Origin: Solimicrobium sp040544425
Lineage (GTDB): Bacteria; Pseudomonadota; Gammaproteobacteria; Burkholderiales; Burkholderiaceae_D
Reading direction: 5' to 3'
Length of the DNA: 42,518 nucleotides
Assembly: GCA_040544425.1 (NCBI GenBank)
Contig: JBEONO010000025.1
Span: forward strand, 1-42,518
The notes below the pieces were generated by a model. The model was given only the letters and a program-made list of their open reading frames with translations. It was not told the DNA's origin and did not search any database. Shown here piece by piece: positions 16,202 through 24,372 of this stretch. Both the position numbers and the translations under genes were made by a program. The stretch's first letter is position 1. Every line of letters starts with the position of its first letter.

Positions 16202-17395
16202 TTACTTACGCGCAGCCAGAACTTCTGCTGGTTGAACAATGTTTTCCTGCGACTTATTGGACCAGTTGTTCCGTGTGTAGGTAATAACGGCAGCGATGTC
16301 TGTGTCAGACAAAACTTTTTCCCAACTTGGCATAGCGTTTTTACCCTTCATAACCAAATGCATTTGTATATCTTTAGCACCTGCAACGATGGCAGAACCG
16401 TCCAGTGCCGGGAACGCGCCCGGTACACCTTTACCGTTTGCCTGATGACAGACAATACAATTGGATGTGTAAACTTTTTCGCCGCGCTGTTTCAGTTCAT
16501 CCATGGTCCACACTTTGCTCGGATCATCAGCCAGTGCAGCCATTTCTTTTTTCTTGCCTTCTACCCATTGCGTGTATTCAGCCGCGCTCACGACATTCAC
16601 CACTACCGGCATAAACGCATGTTCTTTTCCGCACAGTTCAACGCACTGGCCGCGATATTTACCGAGCTTTTCAGCTTTGAACCAGGTGTCACGCACAAAG
16701 CCAGGGATTGCATCCTGTTTCAGACCAAAGGCCTGAATCGTCCATGAGTGAATCACATCATTGGCCGTTGTAATGATGCGGATTTTTTTGTTCACCGGTA
16801 CGACAACTTCATTGTCAACTTCGAGCAGATAATTTTCACCGCGTGCCTGCGTAGGAGTTTTGCCAGGCGTGCCAATTTGTTCTCTTGGGGTAGACAGCGC
16901 TGACAGAAATGAAATGCCCTGGCCTTCTCCATTAATATAGTCATAGCCCCATTTCCACTGCATGCCAGTGACTTTAATGGTGATATCAGAATTGGAGGTA
17001 TCCTTCATTGCCACCACTGTTTTGGTTGCCGGCAGAGCCATACCAATGACGATGACAAACGGCACGATGGTCCAGGCGATTTCCACTGAAATGCTTTCAT
17101 GGAAAGTAGCAGCCTTGTGACCCAGAGATTTGCGGTGTTTGAGTATCGAGTAAAACATGAAGCCAAACACAATCACGAAGATGACCATGCAGATTATCAT
17201 CATCATGTTATGCAGCGAGTAGATTTGTTCAGCTATTTGGGTCACTGGTGGCTGGAAGTTCATTTCACCAACAGCGGGGCCGCCCTTGCTATCGACTGCT
17301 TTGTTCTGTACGACCTCTTGTGCCCAGGATGAAATTCCAGCCATCATCAACAAAGAACCGAGCATTAACGATGGCAATCGCTTTGCATATTTCAT
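16202..17395 (-). CDS. coxB: Cytochrome c oxidase subunit II with fused cytochrome c domain (caa3-type)
   Basis: The electron-entry subunit. The 397-residue precursor has a signal peptide (cleavage near 'SWAQ', residue 26), two membrane helices (about 62-85 and 105-125) and a periplasmic cupredoxin domain. The CuA ligands are His216, Cys251, Cys255, His259 and Met262 ('CVELCGKEHAFM'). A C-terminal class I cytochrome c follows, with haem site Cys313-Ile-Val-Cys316-His317 and probable axial Met355. The fused cytochrome marks a caa3-type enzyme. First gene of the cox operon, with GGGGA ahead of its ATG. Confidence 0.97.
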   Translation of the reverse strand: MKYAKRLPSLMLGSLLMMAGISSWAQEVVQNKAVDSKGGPAVGEMNFQPPVTQIAEQIYSLHNMMMIICMVIFVIVFGFMFYSILKHRKSLGHKAATFHESISVEIAWTIVPFVIVIGMALPATKTVVAMKDTSNSDITIKVTGMQWKWGYDYINGEGQGISFLSALSTPREQIGTPGKTPTQARGENYLLEVDNEVVVPVNKKIRIITTANDVIHSWTIQAFGLKQDAIPGFVRDTWFKAEKLGKYRGQCVELCGKEHAFMPVVVNVVSAAEYTQWVEGKKKEMAALADDPSKVWTMDELKQRGEKVYTSNCIVCHQANGKGVPGAFPALDGSAIVAGAKDIQMHLVMKGKNAMPSWEKVLSDTDIAAVITYTRNNWSNKSQENIVQPAEVLAARK

Positions 17396-17702
17396 GTTTT
17401 CCCCAAAAAACCAATTAGAATTCTTCTCAGACGGCGGTCCGCATGTGGAATGCCGTGACGTTCCGCATCCCAGCTTATGCCTCGCAGCTCATACTCGTTA
17501 CGTCAACCATTTGTTTCGGTTGCATTTCTTTTTCTGGCCGCTACTAAACACTCAATTAATGACGGCCCTTTTACAATCCGGTGAGTATATGTCGGAATTA
17601 CGCCGGTTATCAAGCACAATACCGTGTCAACAACACTGATTCACCGCAAATCCAAGTCCTGCCCGGCAAATCTTTGTTGAATTTACCGCGCCAAATTATC
17701 GT
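17396..17702. other. Intergenic region upstream of coxB
   Basis: About 307 bases between bioC (ending here) and coxB (starting here). It should hold the cox operon promoter on the minus strand. I find no confident -10/-35 pair and no strong bioC terminator; only weak short palindromes such as GCAT-N5-ATGC near 17448 are seen. Frames open here have no recognisable coding character. Confidence 0.5.
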
Positions 17703-18608
17703 TCATTTTTTTAAAATATCAAATTTGATAATGCTTTCGCCTGGCTTTAATCTGCTCGCTTGCGGCTTGAACGCGTGACCATAGATGATTTCCAGCGTCA
17801 GTGGAATGCGCCCGTCGGCATTGCGCATGCGCTCAAGTTTGTCGCGCGCCCGCGCCCAGGCATCTTTGCCCATCAAACTTTTTCTTCTGGTTTCCAATGG
17901 ATTGCCGCCTGTCGCGCGCACTTCACTCAACAACTTGTCGACTGATGTGTAGGTTAACGTAATCACCTCCATGTCCATCACGGGCGTGGCGAAACCGGCT
18001 TTGACCAGCATGTCGCCAAAATCATGCATGTCCACAAATGGCAGGGTATGTGGTGCTTGATCAGCGGCGTCAAATGCCTGGCGGATTTCCTTCAAGGTGT
18101 CGGGACCAAAGCAGGAAAACATCAGCAATCCGTTGGCTCTTAAAATTCGTCGCCACTCTTTAAAAACCTGATCTGGCTCGCTATGCCAATGCAGCGCCAT
18201 ATTCGACCACACCAGATCGACGACCTCTTCACTTAGCGGTATATGACAGAAATCAGCGCAAATCAAATCCATTTTTTTTGACATGGAATCTTTGCCCCGC
18301 ATCCATGAAAACAGGCTGCGCTTCAACAGCCCGCTGGCGTCCGGTTGTTTCAGTGCCTGCTGTAAAACTTGGGACGATCCGTCCAATCCAAGTATTTGCG
18401 CATCGGGATAATTATTTTGCAGTACGTCTAAATCGGCGCCGCGACCACATCCGACATCGAGTGCTCGTTTAGGTTCCAGCCGCACAAGTTGCAGCCGCTC
18501 AAACATCCGGGCGGCGATTTCACGATAAATAAAATCGGATTCCAGCAACCTGGCAGGGTCGGTGAACAAATCTCGAACGCGGAATAAATCGATTGGAGCG
18601 CTTTTCAT
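17703..18608 (-). CDS. bioC: Malonyl-ACP O-methyltransferase BioC (SAM-dependent methyltransferase)
   Basis: A 301-residue class I methyltransferase. The SAM-binding motif I is 'RALDVGCGRGADLDVL' (about 48-63), with 'LICADFCHIPL' and 'DLVWSNMALHWHSEPDQVFK' as in BioC and 'GLLMFSCFGPDTLKEIRQAF' as motif III. BioC methylates malonyl-ACP to open the pathway to the pimelate part of biotin. The C-terminal region ('GGNPLETRRKSLMGKDAW') also fits the betaproteobacterial BioC group. It lies divergent from comF, an arrangement seen in related genomes. No other biotin genes are in the window, so a general methyltransferase cannot be fully excluded. Confidence 0.8.
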   Translation of the reverse strand: MKSAPIDLFRVRDLFTDPARLLESDFIYREIAARMFERLQLVRLEPKRALDVGCGRGADLDVLQNNYPDAQILGLDGSSQVLQQALKQPDASGLLKRSLFSWMRGKDSMSKKMDLICADFCHIPLSEEVVDLVWSNMALHWHSEPDQVFKEWRRILRANGLLMFSCFGPDTLKEIRQAFDAADQAPHTLPFVDMHDFGDMLVKAGFATPVMDMEVITLTYTSVDKLLSEVRATGGNPLETRRKSLMGKDAWARARDKLERMRNADGRIPLTLEIIYGHAFKPQASRLKPGESIIKFDILKK

Positions 18609-18635
18609 GGATATATCATCGCTATAATTGAGGCA

Positions 18636-19409
18636 ATGTTGCAGTTTACTCGCTGGGCGGTCACCATGTCACAAAACTTATTGTCTCTGCTTAAGGTCGG
18701 CAAATATATACGGTCCGGCATGGCAGTTCTGGCACCTCAAACCTGCCTGCTTTGCGGCGCAGAAGGCGAACGCACAATTTGCTCCGGCTGTAACCAGCAA
18801 TTTTTTTCAATTGCGCCTCACCGGTGCCGCTCTTGCGCCCTTCCCTTGCGCGCAGGCGAGATAGTTTGCGGACAATGCCTGTCCGACCCTCCCGCCTTCC
18901 AAGGAACGACCGTCGCGTGCGACTATCAGGCACCACTCGATCAACTGGTGCTCGCCTTGAAGTTTGGTCATGAACTCGCCCTCGCCCCGACGCTCGCCCA
19001 ACTTCTGGCAAAATCCGTGGTCAATTCTGTGCCATCAAACCTGCCTGACTATCTGATCCCCGTACCACTTAGTCGCTCCCGATTGGCGGAACGGGGTTTT
19101 AATCAGGCTCTTGAAATCGCCAGGCCGTTGGCGCGACAGCTTAATCTGCCGGTCTACCCGCGTTTGCTGCAACGCGTGCGTGACACCACCGCGCAAACCC
19201 TGCTCCATCCCAATCAGCGCCGCAAGAATATTCGCCATGCATTTTCCCTTAACGACAGCTATACAGATAGAATACCGGGCAAACATGTTGGCGTCGTTGA
19301 TGATGTGATGACTACTGGAGCAACCTTGGACGAAATTGCGGCATGTTTAAAACGTCATGGGGCAAGTCGGGTGAGCAACTTTGTATTCGCACGTACCCCA
19401 CCCCATTAA
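18636..19409 (+). CDS. ComF-family phosphoribosyltransferase-like protein
   Basis: A 257-residue protein with an N-terminal zinc-ribbon (two CxxC pairs, 'CLLCG' and 'CSGC', then 'CRSCALP' and 'CGQC', about 34-84) and a C-terminal phosphoribosyltransferase domain with the PRPP-binding motif 'VGVVDDVMTTGATLDEIA' (about 214-231). ComF homologues support DNA uptake in naturally competent bacteria. A second ATG at 18666 could be the start, removing ten residues; a TATAAT at 18623-18628, close to the first ATG, slightly favours the later one. Divergent from bioC with a 27-base gap. Confidence 0.9.
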   Translation: MLQFTRWAVTMSQNLLSLLKVGKYIRSGMAVLAPQTCLLCGAEGERTICSGCNQQFFSIAPHRCRSCALPLRAGEIVCGQCLSDPPAFQGTTVACDYQAPLDQLVLALKFGHELALAPTLAQLLAKSVVNSVPSNLPDYLIPVPLSRSRLAERGFNQALEIARPLARQLNLPVYPRLLQRVRDTTAQTLLHPNQRRKNIRHAFSLNDSYTDRIPGKHVGVVDDVMTTGATLDEIAACLKRHGASRVSNFVFARTPPH

Positions 19410-19430
19410 CACCGACTGCAGGAGTTTATT

Positions 19431-19901
19431 TTGTTTCATGTTGTTTTGGTTGAACCTGAAATTCCACCCAATACCGGGAATATCATCCGGCTTTGCGCGA
19501 ACACCGGCGCTCAATTGCATTTGATTGAGCCGCTCGGCTTTCCACTGGAAGACAGCAAGTTAAAGCGTGCCGGGCTGGATTATCATGAATACGCGCGCAT
19601 GCAGCTGCACAAAAACTGGCAGGCTTTTGTCGATGTTCTTAATCCCGACCCGCAGCGAATGTTTGCGCTTACGACGCACGGTTCAGCCTTGTTTTCTGAG
19701 GCCAGATTTCAAGAGGGCGATGTATTCGTATTCGGATCAGAAACCAAAGGACTGGATCCAGCATTGCGTAATGCATTTCCTGTTAATCAGCGCATACGCT
19801 TACCCATGCAACCCGACAATCGCAGTTTGAACTTATCGAATACCGTCGCCGTCGTTGTGTATGAAGCCTGGCGACAAAATGGATTCATTGGCGGATCGTA
19901 G
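19431..19901 (+). CDS. trmL: tRNA (cytidine(34)-2'-O)-methyltransferase TrmL
   Basis: A SPOUT-class methyltransferase that 2'-O-methylates the wobble base of leucine tRNAs. It has 156 residues and starts with TTG at 19431, because an AGGAG lies six bases upstream and the product then begins exactly at the conserved 'HVVLVEPEIPPNTGNIIRLC'. Knotted-fold motifs are 'FGSETKGLD' near 103 and 'RSLNLSNTVAVVVYEAWRQ' at the C-terminus. It follows comF by 21 bases. Confidence 0.94.
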   Translation: MFHVVLVEPEIPPNTGNIIRLCANTGAQLHLIEPLGFPLEDSKLKRAGLDYHEYARMQLHKNWQAFVDVLNPDPQRMFALTTHGSALFSEARFQEGDVFVFGSETKGLDPALRNAFPVNQRIRLPMQPDNRSLNLSNTVAVVVYEAWRQNGFIGGS

Positions 19902-19934
19902 CAATTAGCTTTACACAAATTAAAAAGGAAAATC

Positions 19935-20384
19935 ATGGTACTGAAATCAAGAATACTTGCAGGGCTATTATCTATGCTCGTGATCACTGCAGTCTGCGCA
20001 CACGAATTTAAATTGGGCGAAATCCAAATTGCTCATCCATACGCCCGTGCCACCGTCACCCAACAAACCTCCGGCGCAGCTTATCTGGGATTGGAAAACA
20101 AAGGAAAAACGACCGACAAGTTGCTTAAAGTGGAGTCCAACGTGGCCAAATCGGTCGAGATTCACAATATGGAGATGGTCGGCGATGTTATGAAAATGCG
20201 TGAAGTTGATGGCCTGGAATTAAAAGCTGGCAGCAAAATCAGCATGAGCCCCGGCGGAGGTTATCACATCATGCTGATCGGCTTGAAGCAACCATTGAAA
20301 GCAGGCGACAAATTTCCATTGACTTTGACTTTCGAAAAAGCTGGGAAAATTGAAGTCGTCGTCTATGTTGATGCTGAAAAATAA
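19935..20384 (+). CDS. Periplasmic copper chaperone PCu(A)C
   Basis: A 149-residue secreted protein with a signal peptide (about 1-22, cleavage after 'AVCA'). It has the copper motif H-x10-M-x22-H-x-M: His77, Met88, His111 and Met113, in 'VEIHNME' and 'GGYHIML'. PCu(A)C proteins carry Cu(I) in the periplasm and feed copper to the CuA site together with SCO proteins, so it fits the nearby oxidase cluster although it is about 2.5 kb from coxB and on the other strand. An AAGGAAAATC precedes the ATG. Confidence 0.93.
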   Translation: MVLKSRILAGLLSMLVITAVCAHEFKLGEIQIAHPYARATVTQQTSGAAYLGLENKGKTTDKLLKVESNVAKSVEIHNMEMVGDVMKMREVDGLELKAGSKISMSPGGGYHIMLIGLKQPLKAGDKFPLTLTFEKAGKIEVVVYVDAEK

Positions 20385-20400
20385 AGTCTGCGAACCAGAT

Positions 20401-20871
20401 CTATTCGGTTCTTACTTTCGCCAGCAATTTTGACGTCGAGCGGTCATGTTTAAACGTGATCGCCTCGACTCTTCCACCGTATGACAATACCTCCTGCCCT
20501 TCTGGTATCGCATCCATTTGATAGTCCCCGCCTTTGGCATAAATATCAGGACGCGACAACTTTACCACTTCAAGCGCAGTATCTTCATCAAACGCTACGA
20601 CCAAGCTAACGGATTCCAAGGCTGCGACCACTGCCATGCGATCAGCGCAGGTGTTAATTGGCCGGTCATCGCCCTTCCCCAATCGCTTCACAGAGGCATC
20701 GGTATTTACCGCCACGACCAGTGATGCCCCCAATGCCCGCGCCTGCTCCAGATACGTCACATGGCCACGATGCAAAATATCGAACACGCCGTTGGTCAAT
20801 ACCACAGGTTTTGGCAATGCTGAGATACGTTGTGACAGCATCTCTTTTGAGGTCAGTTTTTCTTCAAACAT
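20401..20871 (-). CDS. rfaE2: D-glycero-beta-D-manno-heptose 1-phosphate adenylyltransferase (RfaE2/HldE C-terminal type)
   Basis: A nucleotidyltransferase that makes ADP-heptose for the lipopolysaccharide core. From the ATG at 20871 it has 156 residues; the frame remains open to 20964, but the extra sequence is unlike the family. Motifs: 'VVLTNGVFDILHRGHVTYLEQA' is the HxGH-containing nucleotide site near residue 20-40, 'VAVNTDASVKRLGKGDDRP' and 'YAKGGDYQMDAIPE'. The kinase half of HldE is absent here, so heptose kinase must be encoded elsewhere, as usual in betaproteobacteria. Convergent with the PCu(A)C gene. Confidence 0.92.
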   Translation of the reverse strand: MFEEKLTSKEMLSQRISALPKPVVLTNGVFDILHRGHVTYLEQARALGASLVVAVNTDASVKRLGKGDDRPINTCADRMAVVAALESVSLVVAFDEDTALEVVKLSRPDIYAKGGDYQMDAIPEGQEVLSYGGRVEAITFKHDRSTSKLLAKVRTE

Positions 20872-21005
20872 TGTCTGATTCCGATTTATAGGCACCACAT
20901 AATACCAGCCACCGTGCTGACAATTATGGAAATTTTGCGGTCTGCGCGGCAGACATATCAGCACAACCGTTGGAAATTAGCGATTCAAGCTCAGAACCAT
21001 GCACG

Positions 21006-21040
21006 TAAAAAAAGCCGCCAACCTTGTAGACGCTGGCAGC
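21006..21040 (-). terminator. Rho-independent terminator of the lipoprotein gene
   Basis: On the minus strand a 7-bp stem with one wobble pair (21040-21034 with 21020-21014) is followed directly by seven T. It lies about 20 bases after the lipoprotein stop. Confidence 0.75.
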
Positions 21041-21060
21041 TCTTTAGAATCAATTCGATA

Positions 21061-21693
21061 TTATTGGCACGAGACGCCAATATTTGGACTGCCTGAAGAA
21101 GGCACGGTACCAGAAGAAATACCGTTCAAAAACGTGCAGGTTTGGCCGACAGGTTGCGTCTGTATCGATACAGTGAAAATTGCATTCGGCAGCAGAGAAA
21201 CCGGGAAGTTTTGCGGCACTGTGCCACCGACAGCGGTAGTCGCATTTCCAATCACAGTAAGAACTCCAGCAGCTGGGCTGGTTAAAACCAATTGCGATCC
21301 GTTCGCCAAACCGGCAACAGACGCAATCACAGGCACTGCAGTGCCATTTCCAGCGGTACAGGTAACCGTGATATTTGTGACGTTACTGCCCGAACTGTTC
21401 ACCGTCCCGACACCGTTCGCCACTGTACAAAGCTGACCCGCCGGGTCGATTGCAGTCACAGTCACGTTGTAATTGGAATTTTCACTGACGGATTTGGGAA
21501 AGGTAAATGAATTCGAACTGCTGGAATAGCTATACTTCACCGTATCACCGTTGCTTGAATTCGTTAATGTAATTGTGCTGCCAGAGGCTAAACCGGAAAC
21601 TGTCCCGCCGATCGTGGCATTAGTCGAACCACCGCAGCCAGCCAGTGTGGCGGCAGACATTACGCATAACAATGCAATTCTTAAAAAATTCAT
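21061..21693 (-). CDS. Lipoprotein with two tandem Ig-like modules
   Basis: A 210-residue secreted lipoprotein. The ATG at 21693 is chosen over a farther upstream one because it has an AGAGG site and gives a clean lipoprotein signal with lipobox LAGC (Cys20). The mature part is rich in Ser, Thr, Gly, Asn and Val and holds two related modules of about 90 residues. Each begins with a 'V-x-GLA-x-GS' stretch and ends with a 'GQ-x-CT-x-x-NG' stretch followed by a terminal Val-x-Cys. Module 1 covers about 25-114 and module 2 about 120-210. Each module has two cysteines that may form a disulphide. Similar repeats occur in Burkholderiales surface lipoproteins; function unknown. Confidence 0.75.
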   Translation of the reverse strand: MNFLRIALLCVMSAATLAGCGGSTNATIGGTVSGLASGSTITLTNSSNGDTVKYSYSSSSNSFTFPKSVSENSNYNVTVTAIDPAGQLCTVANGVGTVNSSGSNVTNITVTCTAGNGTAVPVIASVAGLANGSQLVLTSPAAGVLTVIGNATTAVGGTVPQNFPVSLLPNAIFTVSIQTQPVGQTCTFLNGISSGTVPSSGSPNIGVSCQ

Positions 21694-21804
21694 TTTGGTA
21701 CCTCTTAAAAAAAATTTATTTAATCTACCAACAAAATTAAGCCACATACATCAGGCAAATCTGCTTGAACCATAATATGGAATTCGAGGGGGGAATTAAT
21801 TAAG

Positions 21805-21855
21805 GTGAGCAATGCTGATATTCCACAAAATGGACATTATCTTAACATTGCTCAC
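21805..21855. repeat. Long inverted repeat upstream of the lipoprotein gene
   Basis: A perfect 10-base inverted repeat (21805-21814 with 21846-21855) encloses a 31-base centre that itself holds a small palindrome (TCCA-N5-TGGA at 21822-21834). There is no T run, and it lies between the end of the ferritin-like gene (21906) and the start of the lipoprotein gene (21693), both on the minus strand. It could be a rho-dependent stop, a structured leader or an operator. Confidence 0.5.
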
Positions 21856-21905
21856 GACAGAGCGAGGATGTGGTTTGTTCCGAAATGTAACCAGGCGGCA
21901 AACTA

Positions 21906-22757
21906 TTACGCTGTAGCAGCAGTCAACCGTGCGGCGATTTCTTTGCGATAACGGTTTAAGTCCTGCACCGTGTCAAAACTCTTTTCAAACAGCAATGACA
22001 GATTGTGCAGGATACGTTCAACCACTTTCTTTTCCCACGAATCGTCAAATTTGATTTGACCGTCCAGCCACCGCTCCAGCCAGGCCGGATCTGGCAAGCG
22101 GCTCTGGATGGTGTCATTTGGGAACAAGGACTGATTGACGTGCAAATTGGTTGGGTGCAGTGGTTTATCGGTACGACGTGACGACGCCATCAATACCCCG
22201 ATTTTGGCGAACGACGCACTGGCAACATCACCAGATTCATTCAGTGCTTTTTTCATATAACGCAAATAAGCACCGCCATGACGTGCTTCGTCCTGGCTGA
22301 TCATTTTATAGATTTGCTTGATGACCGGTTCAGTATGCCAGTCCGACGCACAACGATACCAGTGGTTCAAGCGAATTTCGCCGCAAAAATGCAGCATCAA
22401 TGTTTCTAACGGCGGGGCAGGATCAAATTCGAATCGCACTTTATCCAACTCTTCTTCAGTTGGAACCAGCTCAGGGTAGAAACGACGCAGATATTCCATC
22501 AATACCAGCGAGTGTTTCTGTTCTTCAAAAAACCACACCGACATGAATCCGCAGAAATCGCTGTCCTTGCGGTTATCGCGCAGGAACATTTCGGTCGCTG
22601 GCAACGCAGCCCACTCCGTAATTGCGTTCATTTTGATGGTTTGCGCCTGCTCTAAAGTCAGTTTTGAAGCATCAAACTGATCCCACGGAACATCAGTCTC
22701 CATGTTCCAACGCACTTGCTCTAATGATTTGAATAATTCGGGATACAACATAGTCAC
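21906..22757 (-). CDS. Ferritin-like di-iron protein (acyl-ACP desaturase-like fold)
   Basis: A 283-residue helical protein with a full set of di-iron ligands spaced as in ferritin-like oxygenases and desaturases: Glu48, Glu79-x2-His82 ('EEQKH'), Glu127 and Glu157-x2-His160 ('DEARHGG'). The pattern of two ExxH pairs resembles acyl-ACP desaturase and AurF-type N-oxygenases. No signal peptide is visible, so it is cytoplasmic. Substrate unknown; a fatty-acid or arylamine oxygenase and an iron-handling role are all possible. Monocistronic; the second ATG (22751) gives an almost identical product. Confidence 0.75.
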   Translation of the reverse strand: MTMLYPELFKSLEQVRWNMETDVPWDQFDASKLTLEQAQTIKMNAITEWAALPATEMFLRDNRKDSDFCGFMSVWFFEEQKHSLVLMEYLRRFYPELVPTEEELDKVRFEFDPAPPLETLMLHFCGEIRLNHWYRCASDWHTEPVIKQIYKMISQDEARHGGAYLRYMKKALNESGDVASASFAKIGVLMASSRRTDKPLHPTNLHVNQSLFPNDTIQSRLPDPAWLERWLDGQIKFDDSWEKKVVERILHNLSLLFEKSFDTVQDLNRYRKEIAARLTAATA

Positions 22758-22910
22758 ATGAATACCTTTTATAGAATGCGAGATTCAGAACCAGCTACTA
22801 ATTCTAACAGAACTCAGGGACGCGTATCACTTTACTAATTTCTCCCGGTTAGATCGAATCCATCCAAGTCTGGCAAACAAATACTACCGCAGTGTGAATA
22901 ATAGTCAAAA

Positions 22911-22944
22911 AAAAACACAATAAGCTTGAATTTATTGTGTTTTT
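22911..22944. terminator. Rho-independent terminator of the periplasmic binding protein gene
   Basis: A perfect 13-bp stem (22911-22923 with 22932-22944) with an 8-base loop; on the minus strand it runs into a T tract complementary to the A run at 22907-22915. It lies just after the stop at 22977. Confidence 0.88.
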
Positions 22945-22976
22945 ACGACGAACCACCCAAATAAACTTTTGAGTAA

Positions 22977-24083
22977 TTATTTAGTCATCCAGTATTTTTT
23001 GTACTGGTTTCGATAATCGTTTTCAGGGTCAAACATATTTTTAGAACCGCCATCAAACGCGATATTGTCGGCGGAGACAAAATGCACTGGCACAGTAAAG
23101 CCACTTGCGCCGACACCAGAAAAGGCACGATTCAATTCGTCCACCAACTGCCATCCTTCCATCGTCGCAGGTTCAGGTACCGTGCCGATCTGTAGCGTGT
23201 TCGAATGCAGGCGCTTATAAGCGTTCACCGATCCGTCACCAGCAGAAATGCCTTTCAACTTATTGCCAGCAATTGCAGAGGCGATTGCCGGCCTCTCCAT
23301 CAAATCAAAATAACTATCGTTGACTGCAAGAACATGCGTCCATTTTGCTCCAAACCGCTTGACCAGCTCTTCCGCACTCGTCTGAAGTTTGGTGCCCGCT
23401 TCGGACAATGGCAATTCTTCAACGCTTAACAATCGGCAGTGTTCACATTGCTTTATGATTTCTACCACCGCCGACGATTTTGCGCTGAGATATGGGGTGG
23501 AGTTGTCCGTTAATATCACCATCCCCATGCGGCTGCTGGCCTCAGTCACCCCGTACAGGGCGGCAATTTGCGCGGCTTCTCGCGGGTTATATCCGACATC
23601 GGCAAACAGTCCGTCGACCGCACCTGCTTTATACAAACTGTGCCAGCCGACTACTGAAACTTTTTTCTCAATCGCCAAGGTTAAACCTTTGGCCTGAGTT
23701 GTCGCATCGATTCCGGCCAAAATGATCCCGTCGGGCTTCATATTGGCAATGGCCTGATTAATAACTGGCTGTCCCTGATAACAGGCACCTCTGCAATCAA
23801 TCAGCAACACCTCCCAACCTGCCAGGGATCCCGCTTCTTTCGCGCCTTTGTACAGATCAGAGACTACAGAATCTGCCATGTTGGCAGCAATAAATACGAC
23901 GCGCTTCTTGCTCTGTAACGATGGCCCATCATTTGGCCCGTCCCAGTGAGTCAGCCGCGACGACGCTTTGGCCACCTTGGCATTCGCTTTGCCCATCATT
24001 TGCATCGCATTTTCTTGCGCCAGCACGGGTCCAACCAGACATACAAGGAGGAGCCAGAATAGTTTCAATTGATTTTGTACCAT
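22977..24083 (-). CDS. Orphan periplasmic sugar-binding-type protein (type 1 periplasmic binding fold)
   Basis: A 368-residue secreted protein with a signal peptide (about 1-22, ending 'GPVLAQ') and a LacI/ribose-binding-like two-domain fold: 'KKRVVFIAANMADSVVSDLY' begins the first domain near 59, 'DGIILAGIDATTQAKGL' follows, and 'VLAVNDSYFDLM' and 'ISAGDGSVNAYKRL' belong to the second. Four cysteines in two short pairs (CRGAC and CEHC) may form disulphides. No ABC permease or ATPase gene is adjacent, so it may serve a distant transporter or a sensor. Monocistronic with its own terminator. Confidence 0.82.
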   Translation of the reverse strand: MVQNQLKLFWLLLVCLVGPVLAQENAMQMMGKANAKVAKASSRLTHWDGPNDGPSLQSKKRVVFIAANMADSVVSDLYKGAKEAGSLAGWEVLLIDCRGACYQGQPVINQAIANMKPDGIILAGIDATTQAKGLTLAIEKKVSVVGWHSLYKAGAVDGLFADVGYNPREAAQIAALYGVTEASSRMGMVILTDNSTPYLSAKSSAVVEIIKQCEHCRLLSVEELPLSEAGTKLQTSAEELVKRFGAKWTHVLAVNDSYFDLMERPAIASAIAGNKLKGISAGDGSVNAYKRLHSNTLQIGTVPEPATMEGWQLVDELNRAFSGVGASGFTVPVHFVSADNIAFDGGSKNMFDPENDYRNQYKKYWMTK

Positions 24084-24295
24084 GATCTCACGTTTATAAT
24101 GTTCAGCTATAGGTCAAGCAACAAGGGGGCGATTGATTGCCTCGATACAACTTGTAATTTATTGCGGATACTTATTATTGGTAACAATATTTTTTCACGG
24201 AAATACTTGAATAAATGATTTTTATTTTAGCCACTTTTTATCCACAGCAACCAAAATAGCACTAACAGAGCAACATTTCAGCAAGTTAACGAACT
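24084..24295. other. AT-rich intergenic region
   Basis: Between the start of the binding-protein gene and the terminator-like hairpin of the next locus. It probably contains the binding-protein promoter on the minus strand. It includes one perfect TTATCCACA DnaA-box match at 24238-24246, without companions. No gene is seen. Confidence 0.4.
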
Positions 24296-24348
24296 AAAAC
24301 GGTCCATTTATGTGCGAAAAGCAACATTACGCACAAAAGGACCGTTTT
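24296..24348. terminator. Hairpin terminator behind the head-GIN/HAAS operon
   Basis: A two-part stem: outer 10 bp (24296-24305 with 24339-24348, ends AAAA/TTTT) and inner 6 bp (24311-24316 with 24330-24335). It lies 25 bases after the stop of the DUF2807 gene on the minus strand. The T run is short (four), so efficiency is uncertain. Confidence 0.65.
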
Positions 24349-24372
24349 AACATGTCGTCCAGGCTGGTAGAA

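Noticed and set aside
17286..17639. Plus-strand frame of 117 residues across the coxB start
   Set aside because: Overlaps the signal peptide coding region of coxB in antisense and has no protein-like composition.
20872..20964. N-terminal extension of the heptose adenylyltransferase
   Set aside because: The added residues are unlike the family and the ATG at 20871 gives the normal length.
24238..24246. Perfect DnaA-box match TTATCCACA
   Set aside because: Single copy in an AT-rich gap, with no further boxes, no dnaA/dnaN neighbours and no AT-rich unwinding repeats; expected by chance at this frequency.
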